A stretch of DNA of 29,594 bases from JAHWKS01 sp964458385 (GCA_964458385.1 CAYWIS010000056.1:1-29594); one strand, 5' to 3'. Positions 1-8,170 are shown, numbered from the stretch's first letter. Numbers and translations are program-made. The notes: generated from the sequence alone by a model not told the origin.

Positions 1-95
1 AAATACTGCTGGTGAGTCCGGCAGTTGAGGAGACGGAGATTGAGTCGCCCGTCACTGGTCCCCGGAAAATCACACTATGGTGGTCGATCGTCACG
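1..95. repeat. 111-residue repeat, copy A (inside giant gene)
   Basis: These 95 bases match 334-428 with two mismatches (positions 56 and 91). The period is 333 bp, or 111 codons, so reading frame is kept. The segment encodes, in the minus frame, a stretch containing IDHHS, FRGPVTGDS and STAGLTSSI. More copies may lie beyond the window edge. Confidence 0.9.
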
Positions 96-3000
96 TTTCG
101 GTCGGCGGTGATCGATGCTCCCGTTCCCGCCATGTCGAAGGCGCCTGAGCTGGTCGACACGAAGTCCAGACCCGCGTCGACCACTTTGACGCCAATGGGG
201 CCCTGCGCGGAGAGGAGCACGCTCCCTTCGTTTGCTATGAGCGCGCCATGGCCAAAGCTAATGCCGCCGTTCTTAGCAGTCAGGAGCACATCGCCGTGAG
301 TTGCGGTCAGAACGACCCCCGCAACGGGAACGTAAATACTGCTGGTGAGTCCGGCAGTTGAGGAGACGGAGATTGAGTCGCCCGTCACCGGTCCCCGGAA
401 AATCACACTATGGTGGTCGATTGTCACGCTTCCGCCGGCATTGATCGATGCTCCGGTTGCCATGTCGAAGCTGGCTTCACTCGTGGAAATGAATGAACCG
501 CTGGTCGAAACGGGACCAACCTTGGTATCTCCGACAGCATTGAGTTCAATGTTAGCGGCCGACAGCGTCGCGAGTCCCAGGCTGATGCCTCCAGCCGAAT
601 CGACTTCGATGTTGCCGTCGGTGGCTGTCAGCGAGCCGGCGCTGGCGTAGCGAACAGCGCTGGTGGCGGCGCTGCTGGCGTTCAAGTTAATACTCTGTGC
701 CGACGCGCTCGTGTAGAACGTAATGCTCTGCGCGTTCAGAGAAAGGCTGGCGGACGAAAGTGTCAGTGGGGCCGTGCCCGCGACACTGATCGTGTCGTTA
801 TTGTCGCCATGGACGGTGAGCGATTGGCTGGGGTCAACAATCCTGGCGCCGACGATGGCCCCGCCGTTCAACTCCGCTCCGCCCTCGGGAAGTTCACTTA
901 GCGTGACTGCCGCTGAGTTCGCCGGCAAATGGAACACCGCGTTTTTCGCGGCGCTCGTGGTGTTGATCGGCTGCTCGAGGTCTGCGTAGGTGATGACGCC
1001 GCCATCGACGTTGACACTGCCGCTCTTGCTGGTCAAGAAGTCGTAGGTCGTTGTCGTGTGATTTCCGTTGACGAGGGAGAGCGAGTCGCTGCCGGCTCCG
1101 CTCCGTCCGTCGAACGAAACGCCGCCCGACGGAACTGGGTTTCCACCGCTGTAGTCGACCGTCAGTGAGTCACTCTTGCCGTTGGCGCCGACGATTGCGA
1201 GCCACGAGGTGTTGGCCAGCGCCCGACGGGCGATCTCAACTTCGCCTTCGCCAGAGTTGCGGTAGATGACCACTTCGTCATTGGTCACGCTCGCGGTGCC
1301 TTGGTTATCGCGGACGATACGGTAGTGGCCTTCGCCGATGGCCGCCAAGGGGAAGTTGGCCTTCTCGAAGTTAACGACGGTAATATCGCCAAGAGTGGTG
1401 AACGTGTACGCCGCTGCCGGGCCGTTCTCCGCCAGATGGTTCAGATACGCGGCGATGTCCTGTTGTACGAGCAGATTGGCCGCCTCTTCGACGGTTAACG
1501 TGAAGTTCAACGTGTCTGTACCGGAGCCGCCGTCGTACGTTATGGCCGAGCGCGACAGCGACGTCGTGACCGAATCGTTCCCACCCCCAGCATCCACTTT
1601 GTCGATGTCTGTTAGCACCGTATTGCTGAAGTTCAGCGTGTTGTGATTGTTGTTCGCCAGGATGAGTGTATCGCCTTGGCCGACAAACTCACGCACGCCG
1701 TTGTCGTAAGCGCGCACGCCGATCACCGTGCCGGACGTTTCGGCCACGGCAGCCGCGTTGTTGTTGCCGTTTTGCAAGAGGTCAAAGCCGTTTGAGTCGC
1801 CCGCATAGAGCCAGGTGACGTTCTGCTCGTTGCCATCGCCGGCGTCGAGCGTGTCATCTCCACTTCCGCCGCGATAGATCCCAGCGCTCAAGCTGGAGGC
1901 AATGATCGTGTCGTTGCCGGCGCCGGCGTCCACCTCGCGGATGTCGGTTAGCACCGTATTGCTGAAGTTCAGCGTGTTGTGATTGTTGCTCGCCAGGATG
2001 AGTGTATCGCCTTGGCCGACAAACTCACGCACGCCGTTGTCGTAAGCGCGCACGCCGATCACCGTGCCGGACGTTTCGGCCACGGCAGCCGCGTTGTTGT
2101 TGCCGTTTTGCAAGAGGTCAAAGCCGTTTGAGTCGCCCGCATAGAGCCAGGTGACGTTCTGCTCGTTGCCATCGCCGGCGTCGAGCGTGTCATCTCCACT
2201 TCCGCCGCGATAGATCCCAGCGCTCAAGCTGGAGGCAATGATCGTGTCGTTGCCGGCGCCGGCGTCCACCTCGCGGATGTCGGTTAGCACCGTATTGCTG
2301 AAGTTCAGCGTGTTGTGATTGTTGCTCGCCAGGATGAGTGTATCGCCTTGGCCGACAAACTCGTCTACGCCATTGTCATAGTCGCGCACGCCGATCACCG
2401 TGTTCTCGGACACTGCGATGACGGTATCGGTCCCATTCACGCCCGTATCGTTGAACACGTCGAAGCCGTGCCCCGTCCCCGACACGAGGTAGTGATCGCT
2501 TCCCTCGCCTCCGTCCAGCGTATCGTCGCCGGAGCCGCCGATAATGCAGTCGTTGCCTCCGAACCCCTTGATCGTGTCATTTCCGGCGCCGCCATAGATC
2601 AGGTCGGCGCCGGGCGTGCCTTCCAGGGTGTCGTGTCCACCACCGCCGACGATCACATTCGTGAAGGTGCAAGAGGCCTCGCCGTATCGCAGCAAGCCGA
2701 CGGCGTTCTCGAAATTGACAACGACCAATCCGCCCAGGCTGGTGAACGTGAAAGGCGTCGTTGGACCTTCCGGGGTTGCAAGGTGAGCCTGGTAGTTTTC
2801 CCACTCCGTCCTGAAGCCGGGCGAAATCGCTTCCTCCAGCGTCACGGCGATGCGCACCGTGTCGGCCGCTACGCCCCCCGACTGCGAGCTGCCGTCGTAG
2901 AGGACATTTCCGTCGCGATCGAGCGAAGTCGTAATGGTGTCGTTGAATGAGCTTCCCTTGATCGTGAAGTGTTGGCTGCCAACGAAGTCCACGTCGGAGA

Positions 3001-4015
3001 AGTTCAACCAACTGTGCGTGTTGGGAGCGGCGATCTCAATGTCGGTCAAATCTCCCCGGTCGATCACATCGACCCCATTGTGAAACGGCGTGGCGAGACC
3101 AATCTTCGTTCCGTTAACCTCCGCGCGAATCGTGCTGGTCTGTCCGGGGTTGTTGCCCGTGAAAGCATCGAAGCCGTTGTTCGTTCCGCTATAGAGGAAC
3201 GTGGCGTTCGTCGAGCCGATATGGAACGTGTCGTTGCCGCTGCCGCCACGATAGACCCCATCGCTCTTGTTCGACAGGTAGATCCTATCGTTCCCTCCGA
3301 GGCCCTTGATTTCGATTTGACCAACAAACGTGACGTTCCTGAAGTTCCACACATTGTGGTCGACGTCGCCTTGCACCACGACGCCGGTGAAGTCGCCGGC
3401 GTTGATTTCATGGATGACGTCGTTGGCAACATTGAAGCCGCCAGCCAGACCGATCACTGCGCCATGGGACTCGGCTAGGAGGCGATTGAATGCCTGGTTC
3501 GCCGGATCGCCAATAAATTTATCCTCCCCGTTATTCGTCCCCGAGTAGAGGAATGTGATATCCAGTTGGCCTGTTTTGAACGTGTCGTTGCCATAGCCGC
3601 CACGTACCTTCACGGGCCCGGTCAAATTTGGAAAGTTTTCGCGATTGAGACTGGGATCGCTAAGATCGATTACGTCGTTATTGGTGCCGCCATCGATCAA
3701 CAGCGACGTCAGATCAGCGGCCGCCAAGGTCTGTTCGCCGGCAGCCGAGCTCAAGTCAGTGGTGAAGTCAGAGCCGTTGGCCTTGTACTCGATCAGCCCT
3801 TCGTCGTTAACGCGCAGCACAAGCTGATCGTGGTTCCACGATACCTCTTTGAATTCCAGGGCCGTGCCGTTGAGCACCGGCGCTAAAGCCAATAGCCTGC
3901 GATCCTCTAACCCTTCGAGCCGGAGGCGCCGCCTGCGGTCCATCTTCGTTGTACGAACTCGCCTCTTAGTGGACGCATACCGACGTGCCGCCGAAGTACC
4001 CAATTGGCCCATCAT
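1..4015 (-). CDS. Giant LEPR-XLL/RTX-like repeat protein (partial, C-terminus beyond window)
   Basis: An open frame of 1338 codons starts at ATG 4015 (an ATGATG pair, preceded by GGGAGA) and stays open to the left edge, so the end is missing. After a very basic leader, residues about 34-43 read LEGLEDRRLL, the LEPR-XLL-like motif found near the N-terminus of large planctomycete surface proteins. Further on are RTX-type nonapeptides such as GGGGHDTL, GGAGNDTI and GGSGDDTL (about 2520-2650), which in this class bind calcium after export. The middle has 112-residue tandem repeats and the left end has 111-residue repeats rich in Ser, Thr, Val and Gly that look like a beta-helix. A surface or matrix role is inferred; the ligand is unknown. 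No classical signal peptide is visible. The long plus-strand frames here are in-register shadows of this gene. Confidence 0.9.
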   Translation of the reverse strand, partial: MMGQLGTSAARRYASTKRRVRTTKMDRRRRLRLEGLEDRRLLALAPVLNGTALEFKEVSWNHDQLVLRVNDEGLIEYKANGSDFTTDLSSAAGEQTLAAADLTSLLIDGGTNNDVIDLSDPSLNRENFPNLTGPVKVRGGYGNDTFKTGQLDITFLYSGTNNGEDKFIGDPANQAFNRLLAESHGAVIGLAGGFNVANDVIHEINAGDFTGVVVQGDVDHNVWNFRNVTFVGQIEIKGLGGNDRIYLSNKSDGVYRGGSGNDTFHIGSTNATFLYSGTNNGFDAFTGNNPGQTSTIRAEVNGTKIGLATPFHNGVDVIDRGDLTDIEIAAPNTHSWLNFSDVDFVGSQHFTIKGSSFNDTITTSLDRDGNVLYDGSSQSGGVAADTVRIAVTLEEAISPGFRTEWENYQAHLATPEGPTTPFTFTSLGGLVVVNFENAVGLLRYGEASCTFTNVIVGGGGHDTLEGTPGADLIYGGAGNDTIKGFGGNDCIIGGSGDDTLDGGEGSDHYLVSGTGHGFDVFNDTGVNGTDTVIAVSENTVIGVRDYDNGVDEFVGQGDTLILASNNHNTLNFSNTVLTDIREVDAGAGNDTIIASSLSAGIYRGGSGDDTLDAGDGNEQNVTWLYAGDSNGFDLLQNGNNNAAAVAETSGTVIGVRAYDNGVREFVGQGDTLILASNNHNTLNFSNTVLTDIREVDAGAGNDTIIASSLSAGIYRGGSGDDTLDAGDGNEQNVTWLYAGDSNGFDLLQNGNNNAAAVAETSGTVIGVRAYDNGVREFVGQGDTLILANNNHNTLNFSNTVLTDIDKVDAGGGNDSVTTSLSRSAITYDGGSGTDTLNFTLTVEEAANLLVQQDIAAYLNHLAENGPAAAYTFTTLGDITVVNFEKANFPLAAIGEGHYRIVRDNQGTASVTNDEVVIYRNSGEGEVEIARRALANTSWLAIVGANGKSDSLTVDYSGGNPVPSGGVSFDGRSGAGSDSLSLVNGNHTTTTYDFLTSKSGSVNVDGGVITYADLEQPINTTSAAKNAVFHLPANSAAVTLSELPEGGAELNGGAIVGARIVDPSQSLTVHGDNNDTISVAGTAPLTLSSASLSLNAQSITFYTSASAQSINLNASSAATSAVRYASAGSLTATDGNIEVDSAGGISLGLATLSAANIELNAVGDTKVGPVSTSGSFISTSEASFDMATGASINAGGSVTIDHHSVIFRGPVTGDSISVSSTAGLTSSIYVPVAGVVLTATHGDVLLTAKNGGISFGHGALIANEGSVLLSAQGPIGVKVVDAGLDFVSTSSGAFDMAGTGASITADRNVTIDHHSVIFRGPVTGDSISVSSTAGLTSSI
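334..428. repeat. 111-residue repeat, copy B (inside giant gene)
   Basis: Second copy of the segment at 1-95, 333 bp away, with two mismatches. Similarity drops sharply after about base 428, so only part of each 111-codon unit is highly conserved. Confidence 0.9.
1611..1946. repeat. 336-bp tandem repeat, unit 1
   Basis: The 336 bases here equal the next 336 bases except for one difference (T at 1653, C at 1989). In the minus frame the unit encodes 112 residues including DAGAGNDTI, RGGSGDDTL and GDTLILASN, that is, one RTX-like module. Near-identity at synonymous sites indicates a recent duplication or gene conversion. Confidence 0.95.
1947..2282. repeat. 336-bp tandem repeat, unit 2
   Basis: Second unit, one mismatch from unit 1. 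The period is an exact multiple of three, so the frame is intact. Confidence 0.95.
2283..2362. repeat. Partial third unit of the 336-bp repeat
   Basis: The first 80 bases of a third unit are identical to unit 2, then the sequence diverges while protein-level similarity continues (a related FVGQGDTLIL segment and a diverged RTX stretch). Confidence 0.9.
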
Positions 4016-4608
4016 TGAGGTCTCCCATATATCGTGGTAAGTTGGCTTAACTTGCCACTTTTGTGTGGAGCCTACCCCTCGTAGTGATTGTTTGTTGGTT
4101 TACTACAAAAGGGTGGTGCATAACTGTCCGTTATGGTATTAAATGTAAGGTTGTTGTCAATATATTTGGCTCCATAGTGGTAGTTTATTGGTTGGGGCAT
4201 GTTACGCAAGTAATTGAAGTTTATGGAGATGCGCATCTTTTAAAAAGTTGGGGTTGCTCTCTGTTTTATGGTTTTTTGGAGTGGATTGGTTTACTTCTTA
4301 TGTGGTGTTTTGCTGAGTCGTCCACTTGTTAACACCGCGAGTGAAAGGGAGTTATCTCCTGGCGTTTTTTCTTGCCACTCTTTCCTTAGAACTCCTATAT
4401 TTGGTCTGCCAAACGTGTCTGTCCGTTAAGTGTCTGGCCGTAACGCACCTTCTTATGCCCCTGATAGCGGGTTGACGCCTCTGACGAGAGGCTGGCCGAG
4501 GGCCGGCGTGGTGTGGGCGGTACGGGGTTTGCTTACGCCTTGGCTTGCGGATGGCGAGCCTATACGGGGTCGCTTACGGTCGTTTGTGTCGTCTTTGGAG
4601 CATCTGCA
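4016..4608. other. Intergenic region with CA-rich (minus strand) leader
   Basis: This gap separates two divergent genes. By hand count, 4081-4320 has 23 C, 68 G, 100 T and 49 A on the plus strand, about 38% GC, against clearly GC-rich neighbours. Read in the direction of the giant gene, the upstream region is thus A- and C-rich and poor in G, which favours an unstructured leader. A small perfect hairpin (GCCTCT, loop GACG, AGAGGC) lies at 4477-4492. The 89-codon GTG frame at 4063-4332 has no ribosome-binding site or recognisable similarity and I do not call it. Confidence 0.6.
4597..4600 (+). promoter_or_regulatory. Ribosome-binding site deciding the methyltransferase start
   Basis: GGAG, 8 bases before ATG 4609. 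The longer frame start at GTG 4513 has no comparable site. Confidence 0.65.
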
Positions 4609-5313
4609 ATGCGAACGCTTCTTGCTTTGGCCGGTTTGGCATTTGTGATGATGGTTTCGTGCGGCGTTTGGGCTCAGGAATCGCCGCGTGGCGACCGCCC
4701 GGGCCTACGTCCAGCAGGCGCTGGAACGCCTGGCATTTCCAATCCGTTACTGCCCAAAGACGACGACGAGAAGAAGGCGCTGGCGGCCCTGGAGCAGGCC
4801 CGTCAAGGGGAACGATTCGCCAATGTCTCGACGGAAGACGGAAGACTGCTGCGGCTACTGACGGAGGCGATCGGAGCTAAGCGGGTCGTGGAGATTGGCA
4901 CCTCGACGGGCGAGTCGGGCATCTGGTTCGCTATGGCCCTGCGCAAGACGGGTGGTCATCTCTATACGCACGATATTGACCGGCGGCGGCTGGAGATTGC
5001 CCGCAAGAACTTTGAAAACGCAGGCGTGGCCGACTTGATTACGATCATCGAGGGGGACGCCCACGAGACGATCAAGCAGCACGCCGAGCCGGTGGACATC
5101 GTGTTTCTGGACGCCGACAAAGAAGGCTACCTTGATTACTTGGAGAAGATCCTGCCGATCGTTCGGCCCGGCGGATTGATTATTGCCCACAACATGCGTC
5201 GCCCCGCGCCCGATCCCCGTTATTTGGAGGCAATCACGACGAATCCGAACCTGGAAACATCGTTCCTTCTGATGGAAGGCGCTGGGGTGGGTGTCACGTT
5301 GAAGAAGCGCTAG
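4609..5313 (+). CDS. Secreted-looking O-methyltransferase family protein
   Basis: The product is 234 residues. ATG 4609 is chosen over an upstream GTG (4513) because GGAG at 4597-4600 sits 8 bases before it and because this start gives a signal peptide (residues 1-22, ending VWA before QE). The rest is a class I SAM methyltransferase of the catechol O-methyltransferase/CCoAOMT type: SAM motif VVEIGTSTG at 93-101, acidic residue in HDID near 121-124, and FLDAD at 166-170. In the family, metal is held by this Asp and a later Asp-Asn pair. Here that pair is His194-Asn195, so one ligand is altered. Substrate is unknown. Export of a SAM-dependent enzyme is odd, so either the N-terminus is a membrane anchor or the protein has another role. 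Confidence 0.85.
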   Translation: MRTLLALAGLAFVMMVSCGVWAQESPRGDRPGLRPAGAGTPGISNPLLPKDDDEKKALAALEQARQGERFANVSTEDGRLLRLLTEAIGAKRVVEIGTSTGESGIWFAMALRKTGGHLYTHDIDRRRLEIARKNFENAGVADLITIIEGDAHETIKQHAEPVDIVFLDADKEGYLDYLEKILPIVRPGGLIIAHNMRRPAPDPRYLEAITTNPNLETSFLLMEGAGVGVTLKKR

Positions 5314-5703
5314 TCCAGGACGCGTTGATGTCGCTTGGCGCGCCGGGTGGACCGGCGCCGCATCTTGGGAAACAAGCGGAAATGACCCAATCGATGACCA
5401 TTACGCGTAGTCATCAACGGTAGCCGAGGCGCCGTTAAGAAGGGCCGCGTAGAGCGCGCCGCAGCCCGTTTAGAGTTGGTGCGGCGGTCATGATCTCGGG
5501 GGCAAGGTAAAATTTCTCCGAGCGTGAACAAAGTTCTTGACGAGCTTGAGGGGCGGCAATAATCTCGAATTGTTTGATCCGTGGCAAGCGCGCTCCCGTC
5601 GGAATCGAGCACTCGTAGTCGCTAATGGATGGCTCCATGCGGCTCGGGATACATGCTCGTCTAGGGTGACCTCGTTTTTCATCTTTTAATTCGAGGAGAG
5701 GGT
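5314..5703. other. Intergenic region before the DUF1559 gene
   Basis: No coding frame here is convincing. It contains one weak promoter candidate (5537-5563) and ends with a strong ribosome-binding site (GAGGAGAG just before ATG 5704). I see no terminator with a T-tract after the methyltransferase gene. Confidence 0.5.
5537..5563 (+). promoter_or_regulatory. Candidate sigma-70-type promoter for the DUF1559 gene
   Basis: TTGACG at 5537-5542 and AATAAT at 5558-5563, each 5 of 6 to consensus. The spacer is only 15 bases, which is short, so this is a weak call. It would give a leader of about 130 bases. Confidence 0.3.
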
Positions 5704-6657
5704 ATGCTGCGCGCATTGAATCGGTCGACGGTCCACGGTTTTACACTTGTTGAGCTCCTGGTGGTCATTGCGATTATTGGAATCTTGGTAGCGCTTTTGT
5801 TGCCCGCGGTGCAGGCGGCCCGCGAAGCCTCGCGGCGGTCTGCTTGTCAGAACAACATGAAGCAAGTGGGGTTGGGGCTGCACCTGCACCACGACGCCAA
5901 GAAGCGTTTTCCCATGGGGCATCGCCATTCTGTTGGTGCGGGGAACTGGCGGGTTGAGATTTTCCCGTACATGGAACAGAACTCGGTCTATGATCAGTTG
6001 AATCTCAACGACGTGTACAACAGCGTCATTCTTCAGAACCTGATCATTGAAACCTGGAAGTGTCCGTCCAGCGCCTTGCCCGACAAGCAGCCTCAGTCGT
6101 GGGTTACCTGGTGGACGAACAACAATCACATGGTGCCGTCCTATCAGGGAATCATGGGCGCTTATCCCAACCCCGTCAGCGGCGTCACTTCGCACTCGAA
6201 CTCAAACTACGGCGGTTGGTGGTGCAATAACGGGATGCTGCTATGGAATCAGACCACGGGCTTTGCCGAGTGCACCGACGGCTCGTCCAACACGATCATC
6301 GTGGCGGAGCAGTCGGGGAGGGTCGGGAACGCCGATATTCGCAACGGTTACTACACGCCTTGGGGTGGCTGCACGAACAGTTCGCCTCAGGGGGTTAGCT
6401 CGTGCGGCGCTGGCGGCTGTGGCGACCTTTGGGGAACGGGCCTGACGTGTAACGCCTACGCCATCAATTCCAAGACGGCGGGGCCCGGCTCGGATAACAC
6501 CTACGACGGAAGCACAATTCTCAACTCGTTCCACCCCGGCGGCATCAATGTCATCTTGACCGACGCCTCGGTGCGGTTTGTGAGCAATACGACCGATTTC
6601 AACGTCTTCCAACGGGCGTGCGCTCGCGACGACGGGCTTGTTAATAGCTTGCCGTAG
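5704..6657 (+). CDS. DUF1559 prepilin-type N-terminal cleavage/methylation protein
   Basis: The 317-residue product begins with a type IV prepilin signal: after 11 residues comes G12-F13 and TLVELLVVIAIIGIL, with Glu at the +5 position, a hydrophobic helix and then a polar PAVQAAREASRR stretch. This is the standard start of the DUF1559 (SBP_bac_10) family, greatly expanded in planctomycetes. Near the C-terminus the family's H-x9-DG motif appears as H-PGGINVILT-DA, so the final Gly is Ala. The protein is presumably cleaved by a prepilin peptidase and anchored in the cytoplasmic membrane or built into a pseudopilus; the family's true role is not settled. A lipoprotein gene follows 88 bp later in the same direction, a pairing I recognise from planctomycete genomes. 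Confidence 0.95.
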   Translation: MLRALNRSTVHGFTLVELLVVIAIIGILVALLLPAVQAAREASRRSACQNNMKQVGLGLHLHHDAKKRFPMGHRHSVGAGNWRVEIFPYMEQNSVYDQLNLNDVYNSVILQNLIIETWKCPSSALPDKQPQSWVTWWTNNNHMVPSYQGIMGAYPNPVSGVTSHSNSNYGGWWCNNGMLLWNQTTGFAECTDGSSNTIIVAEQSGRVGNADIRNGYYTPWGGCTNSSPQGVSSCGAGGCGDLWGTGLTCNAYAINSKTAGPGSDNTYDGSTILNSFHPGGINVILTDASVRFVSNTTDFNVFQRACARDDGLVNSLP

Positions 6658-6733
6658 TTGTTGTAGCAGGAGTTAGCGCGTGTACGTCCGTTTTGAGATC
6701 GGGCAAGTCGTGAGCAATTTGCGTGTTTCATTT

Positions 6734-6740
6734 AAGGAGA
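6734..6740 (+). promoter_or_regulatory. Ribosome-binding site supporting a GTG start
   Basis: AAGGAGA ends 5 bases before GTG 6746. The alternatives, GTG 6680 and ATG 6800, have no such site. Confidence 0.7.
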
Positions 6741-6745
6741 TCGTT

Positions 6746-7192
6746 GTGAAGAGATTGGGCCGCGTTGGGGTAGATAAGCGAGGGGACGGCGCCTGGGCGA
6801 TGGGCCGGGCGGCGTGTGCGGTTGTTTTGCTGGGGGCATGTCTGGCGTTGACGGGCTGCGCGGAAGAGACCGAAGGATCGGTGTCGGGCAAGGTGACCTA
6901 CCAAGGTCAGCCCGTAACCGAAGGTACGGTCAACTTTTACTCAACCGAAACGGGCATCGCCGCGCAAGCCAACTTGGATAGCTCGGGAGCCTTCCGCTTT
7001 GAAGTACCGCTTCCCTTGGGCGCCTACAAGGTGTATTTCCAACCGCCCTCGCCTCCTCAATTGCCTCCCGGATCGCCGCCGCCTCCCAAGGTTGATTTCC
7101 GGGTTCCGATGAAGTACCAAGACGCAACCCAAACTCCGTTGACCGAAGAGGTCAAAGCCGGCGTCAATGAGTTCTCTTTTGATTTGAGCTGA
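6746..7192 (+). CDS. Small lipoprotein with a transthyretin/carboxypeptidase-regulatory-like fold
   Basis: The product is 148 residues from a GTG start set by the AAGGAGA site. Residues about 20-38 form a lipoprotein signal ending in the lipobox LTGC, so Cys38 should be lipidated. The mature part begins with an acidic stretch and then GSVSGKVTYQGQPV, the usual opening of a small beta-sandwich domain of the carboxypeptidase-regulatory-like class. A proline-rich segment (PPSPPQLPPGSPPPP) follows. It lies 88 bp after the DUF1559 gene and before a strong terminator, so the two are likely co-transcribed. Such lipoproteins often accompany DUF1559 genes in planctomycetes, but the partnership has no proven function that I know of. 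Confidence 0.85.
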   Translation: MKRLGRVGVDKRGDGAWAMGRAACAVVLLGACLALTGCAEETEGSVSGKVTYQGQPVTEGTVNFYSTETGIAAQANLDSSGAFRFEVPLPLGAYKVYFQPPSPPQLPPGSPPPPKVDFRVPMKYQDATQTPLTEEVKAGVNEFSFDLS

Positions 7193-7213
7193 GCTTTCTG
7201 CTCTACGAAGTGA

Positions 7214-7259
7214 GCTGCTGGCGCTTCCCTCCTGCGAGAGACGCCAGCAGCCTTTTTTT
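7214..7259 (+). terminator. Intrinsic terminator of the DUF1559/lipoprotein unit
   Basis: Perfect 10-bp stem, GCTGCTGGCG (7214-7223) with CGCCAGCAGC (7242-7251), loop of 18 bases, followed directly by C and seven T. It lies 22 bases after the lipoprotein stop. Confidence 0.92.
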
Positions 7260-7291
7260 GCTGGCGCCAAGAAGGTGCGGCCTGGCCGCGT

Positions 7292-8170
7292 TTACAGCGG
7301 CGGGTCGGGCTGATCAATGGCGTCGGGGAGCATAGGGCGATCGAATTCGCCAGATTCAAGCCAGTCGGGACGCAAGATCGTCCAAAAATCAACGGCTAAC
7401 TGCTCCTCGACGAACCGGTACGGCAGCCAAGCGTACCGTTGTTCGGGCCAAGCGACCCCACCACAACTTCGCACCCGTAAGGCGCCTCGCGTAGTGGTCA
7501 AACGCTGGTCGTCATATCCGACCGCCAAGAGAGCCTGCGCTCCGTAGACCGAATCGTGGAGCGGCCGGTAAAGGATCTCTTCGTCCTGCGAGAGCGAGCT
7601 GGGGATTGGCAGACCAAACATGCAAGGGAAACCCGCCGCCAGGAATGCGCGCACGTTCATTAACGTATCGGCCCCTGTTGAGTTGCGGGGGTCAAGACGC
7701 ACATACCGCAGTGTCCGAAACGACTCGGCAAAGGTGGAGAGAAACGGGTCGGGCTCTGTATCGAAGTGTGCTTCGTCGGAGGGCCAGTAGCGCTCCGGCG
7801 GCAGGCCGAAACGCACGAGGGCTTTGAGCGTCGTACGGGCGTCGCAGCCTGTCTGGCCCCAAGGTTGGGCGAGCTTCGAAGCCATCTTGTAGAGGAACAG
7901 CCCGGAACCGCAAAGCGTGCGACCATTGGCCCGCCGCTCAAAATACTCTACTAGGAGTGCGCACACATGAGCGGTACAGAATCTCAACGGGCCCCGGTCC
8001 ATGGCCGCGGGGAAATACTCGGTCAAGTCGACCGAACTGGTTTCCTTCAGGCTCTTCGAGCGGGGCAGTGTCGCCAGTAATGCGCGCACTTCGGGGTGTT
8101 CGGGAGTCCAATCCCGAAAATCGGGCATATCACGATGCCACGCGATCGCTGTCCTAGGGGAAGGGGGCAT
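7292..8170 (-). CDS. Papain-family (C1) peptidase homologue with degenerate active site
   Basis: The product is 292 residues with no signal peptide. The overall pattern matches bacterial C1 peptidases: SSVDLTEYFP, then the Cys region RGPLRFCTAH (Cys65), GLFLYK, a TTLKALVRFGLPPE segment, AVGYDD at 216-221 and a final AWLPYRFV. The catalytic set is nearly gone. Canonical family members have Gln in the oxyanion hole (DQG; here DRG, Arg59), the catalytic His in GGHAV (here GAQAL, Gln212) and Asn in RNSWG (here RSCGG, Ser235). Only Cys65 is kept. The frame is intact, so this looks like a maintained pseudoenzyme rather than a decaying gene. It stands alone, convergent with the lipoprotein gene. Confidence 0.85.
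   Translation of the reverse strand: MPPSPRTAIAWHRDMPDFRDWTPEHPEVRALLATLPRSKSLKETSSVDLTEYFPAAMDRGPLRFCTAHVCALLVEYFERRANGRTLCGSGLFLYKMASKLAQPWGQTGCDARTTLKALVRFGLPPERYWPSDEAHFDTEPDPFLSTFAESFRTLRYVRLDPRNSTGADTLMNVRAFLAAGFPCMFGLPIPSSLSQDEEILYRPLHDSVYGAQALLAVGYDDQRLTTTRGALRVRSCGGVAWPEQRYAWLPYRFVEEQLAVDFWTILRPDWLESGEFDRPMLPDAIDQPDPPL

Noticed and set aside
12..3886. Several plus-strand open frames across the left edge
   Set aside because: They are in register with, and opposite to, the minus-strand giant gene, whose RTX repeats and LEPR-XLL-like motif are unmistakable.
4063..4332. 89-codon hydrophobic frame starting at GTG
   Set aside because: No ribosome-binding site, no family resemblance, and its hydrophobic look follows from the T- and G-rich strand.
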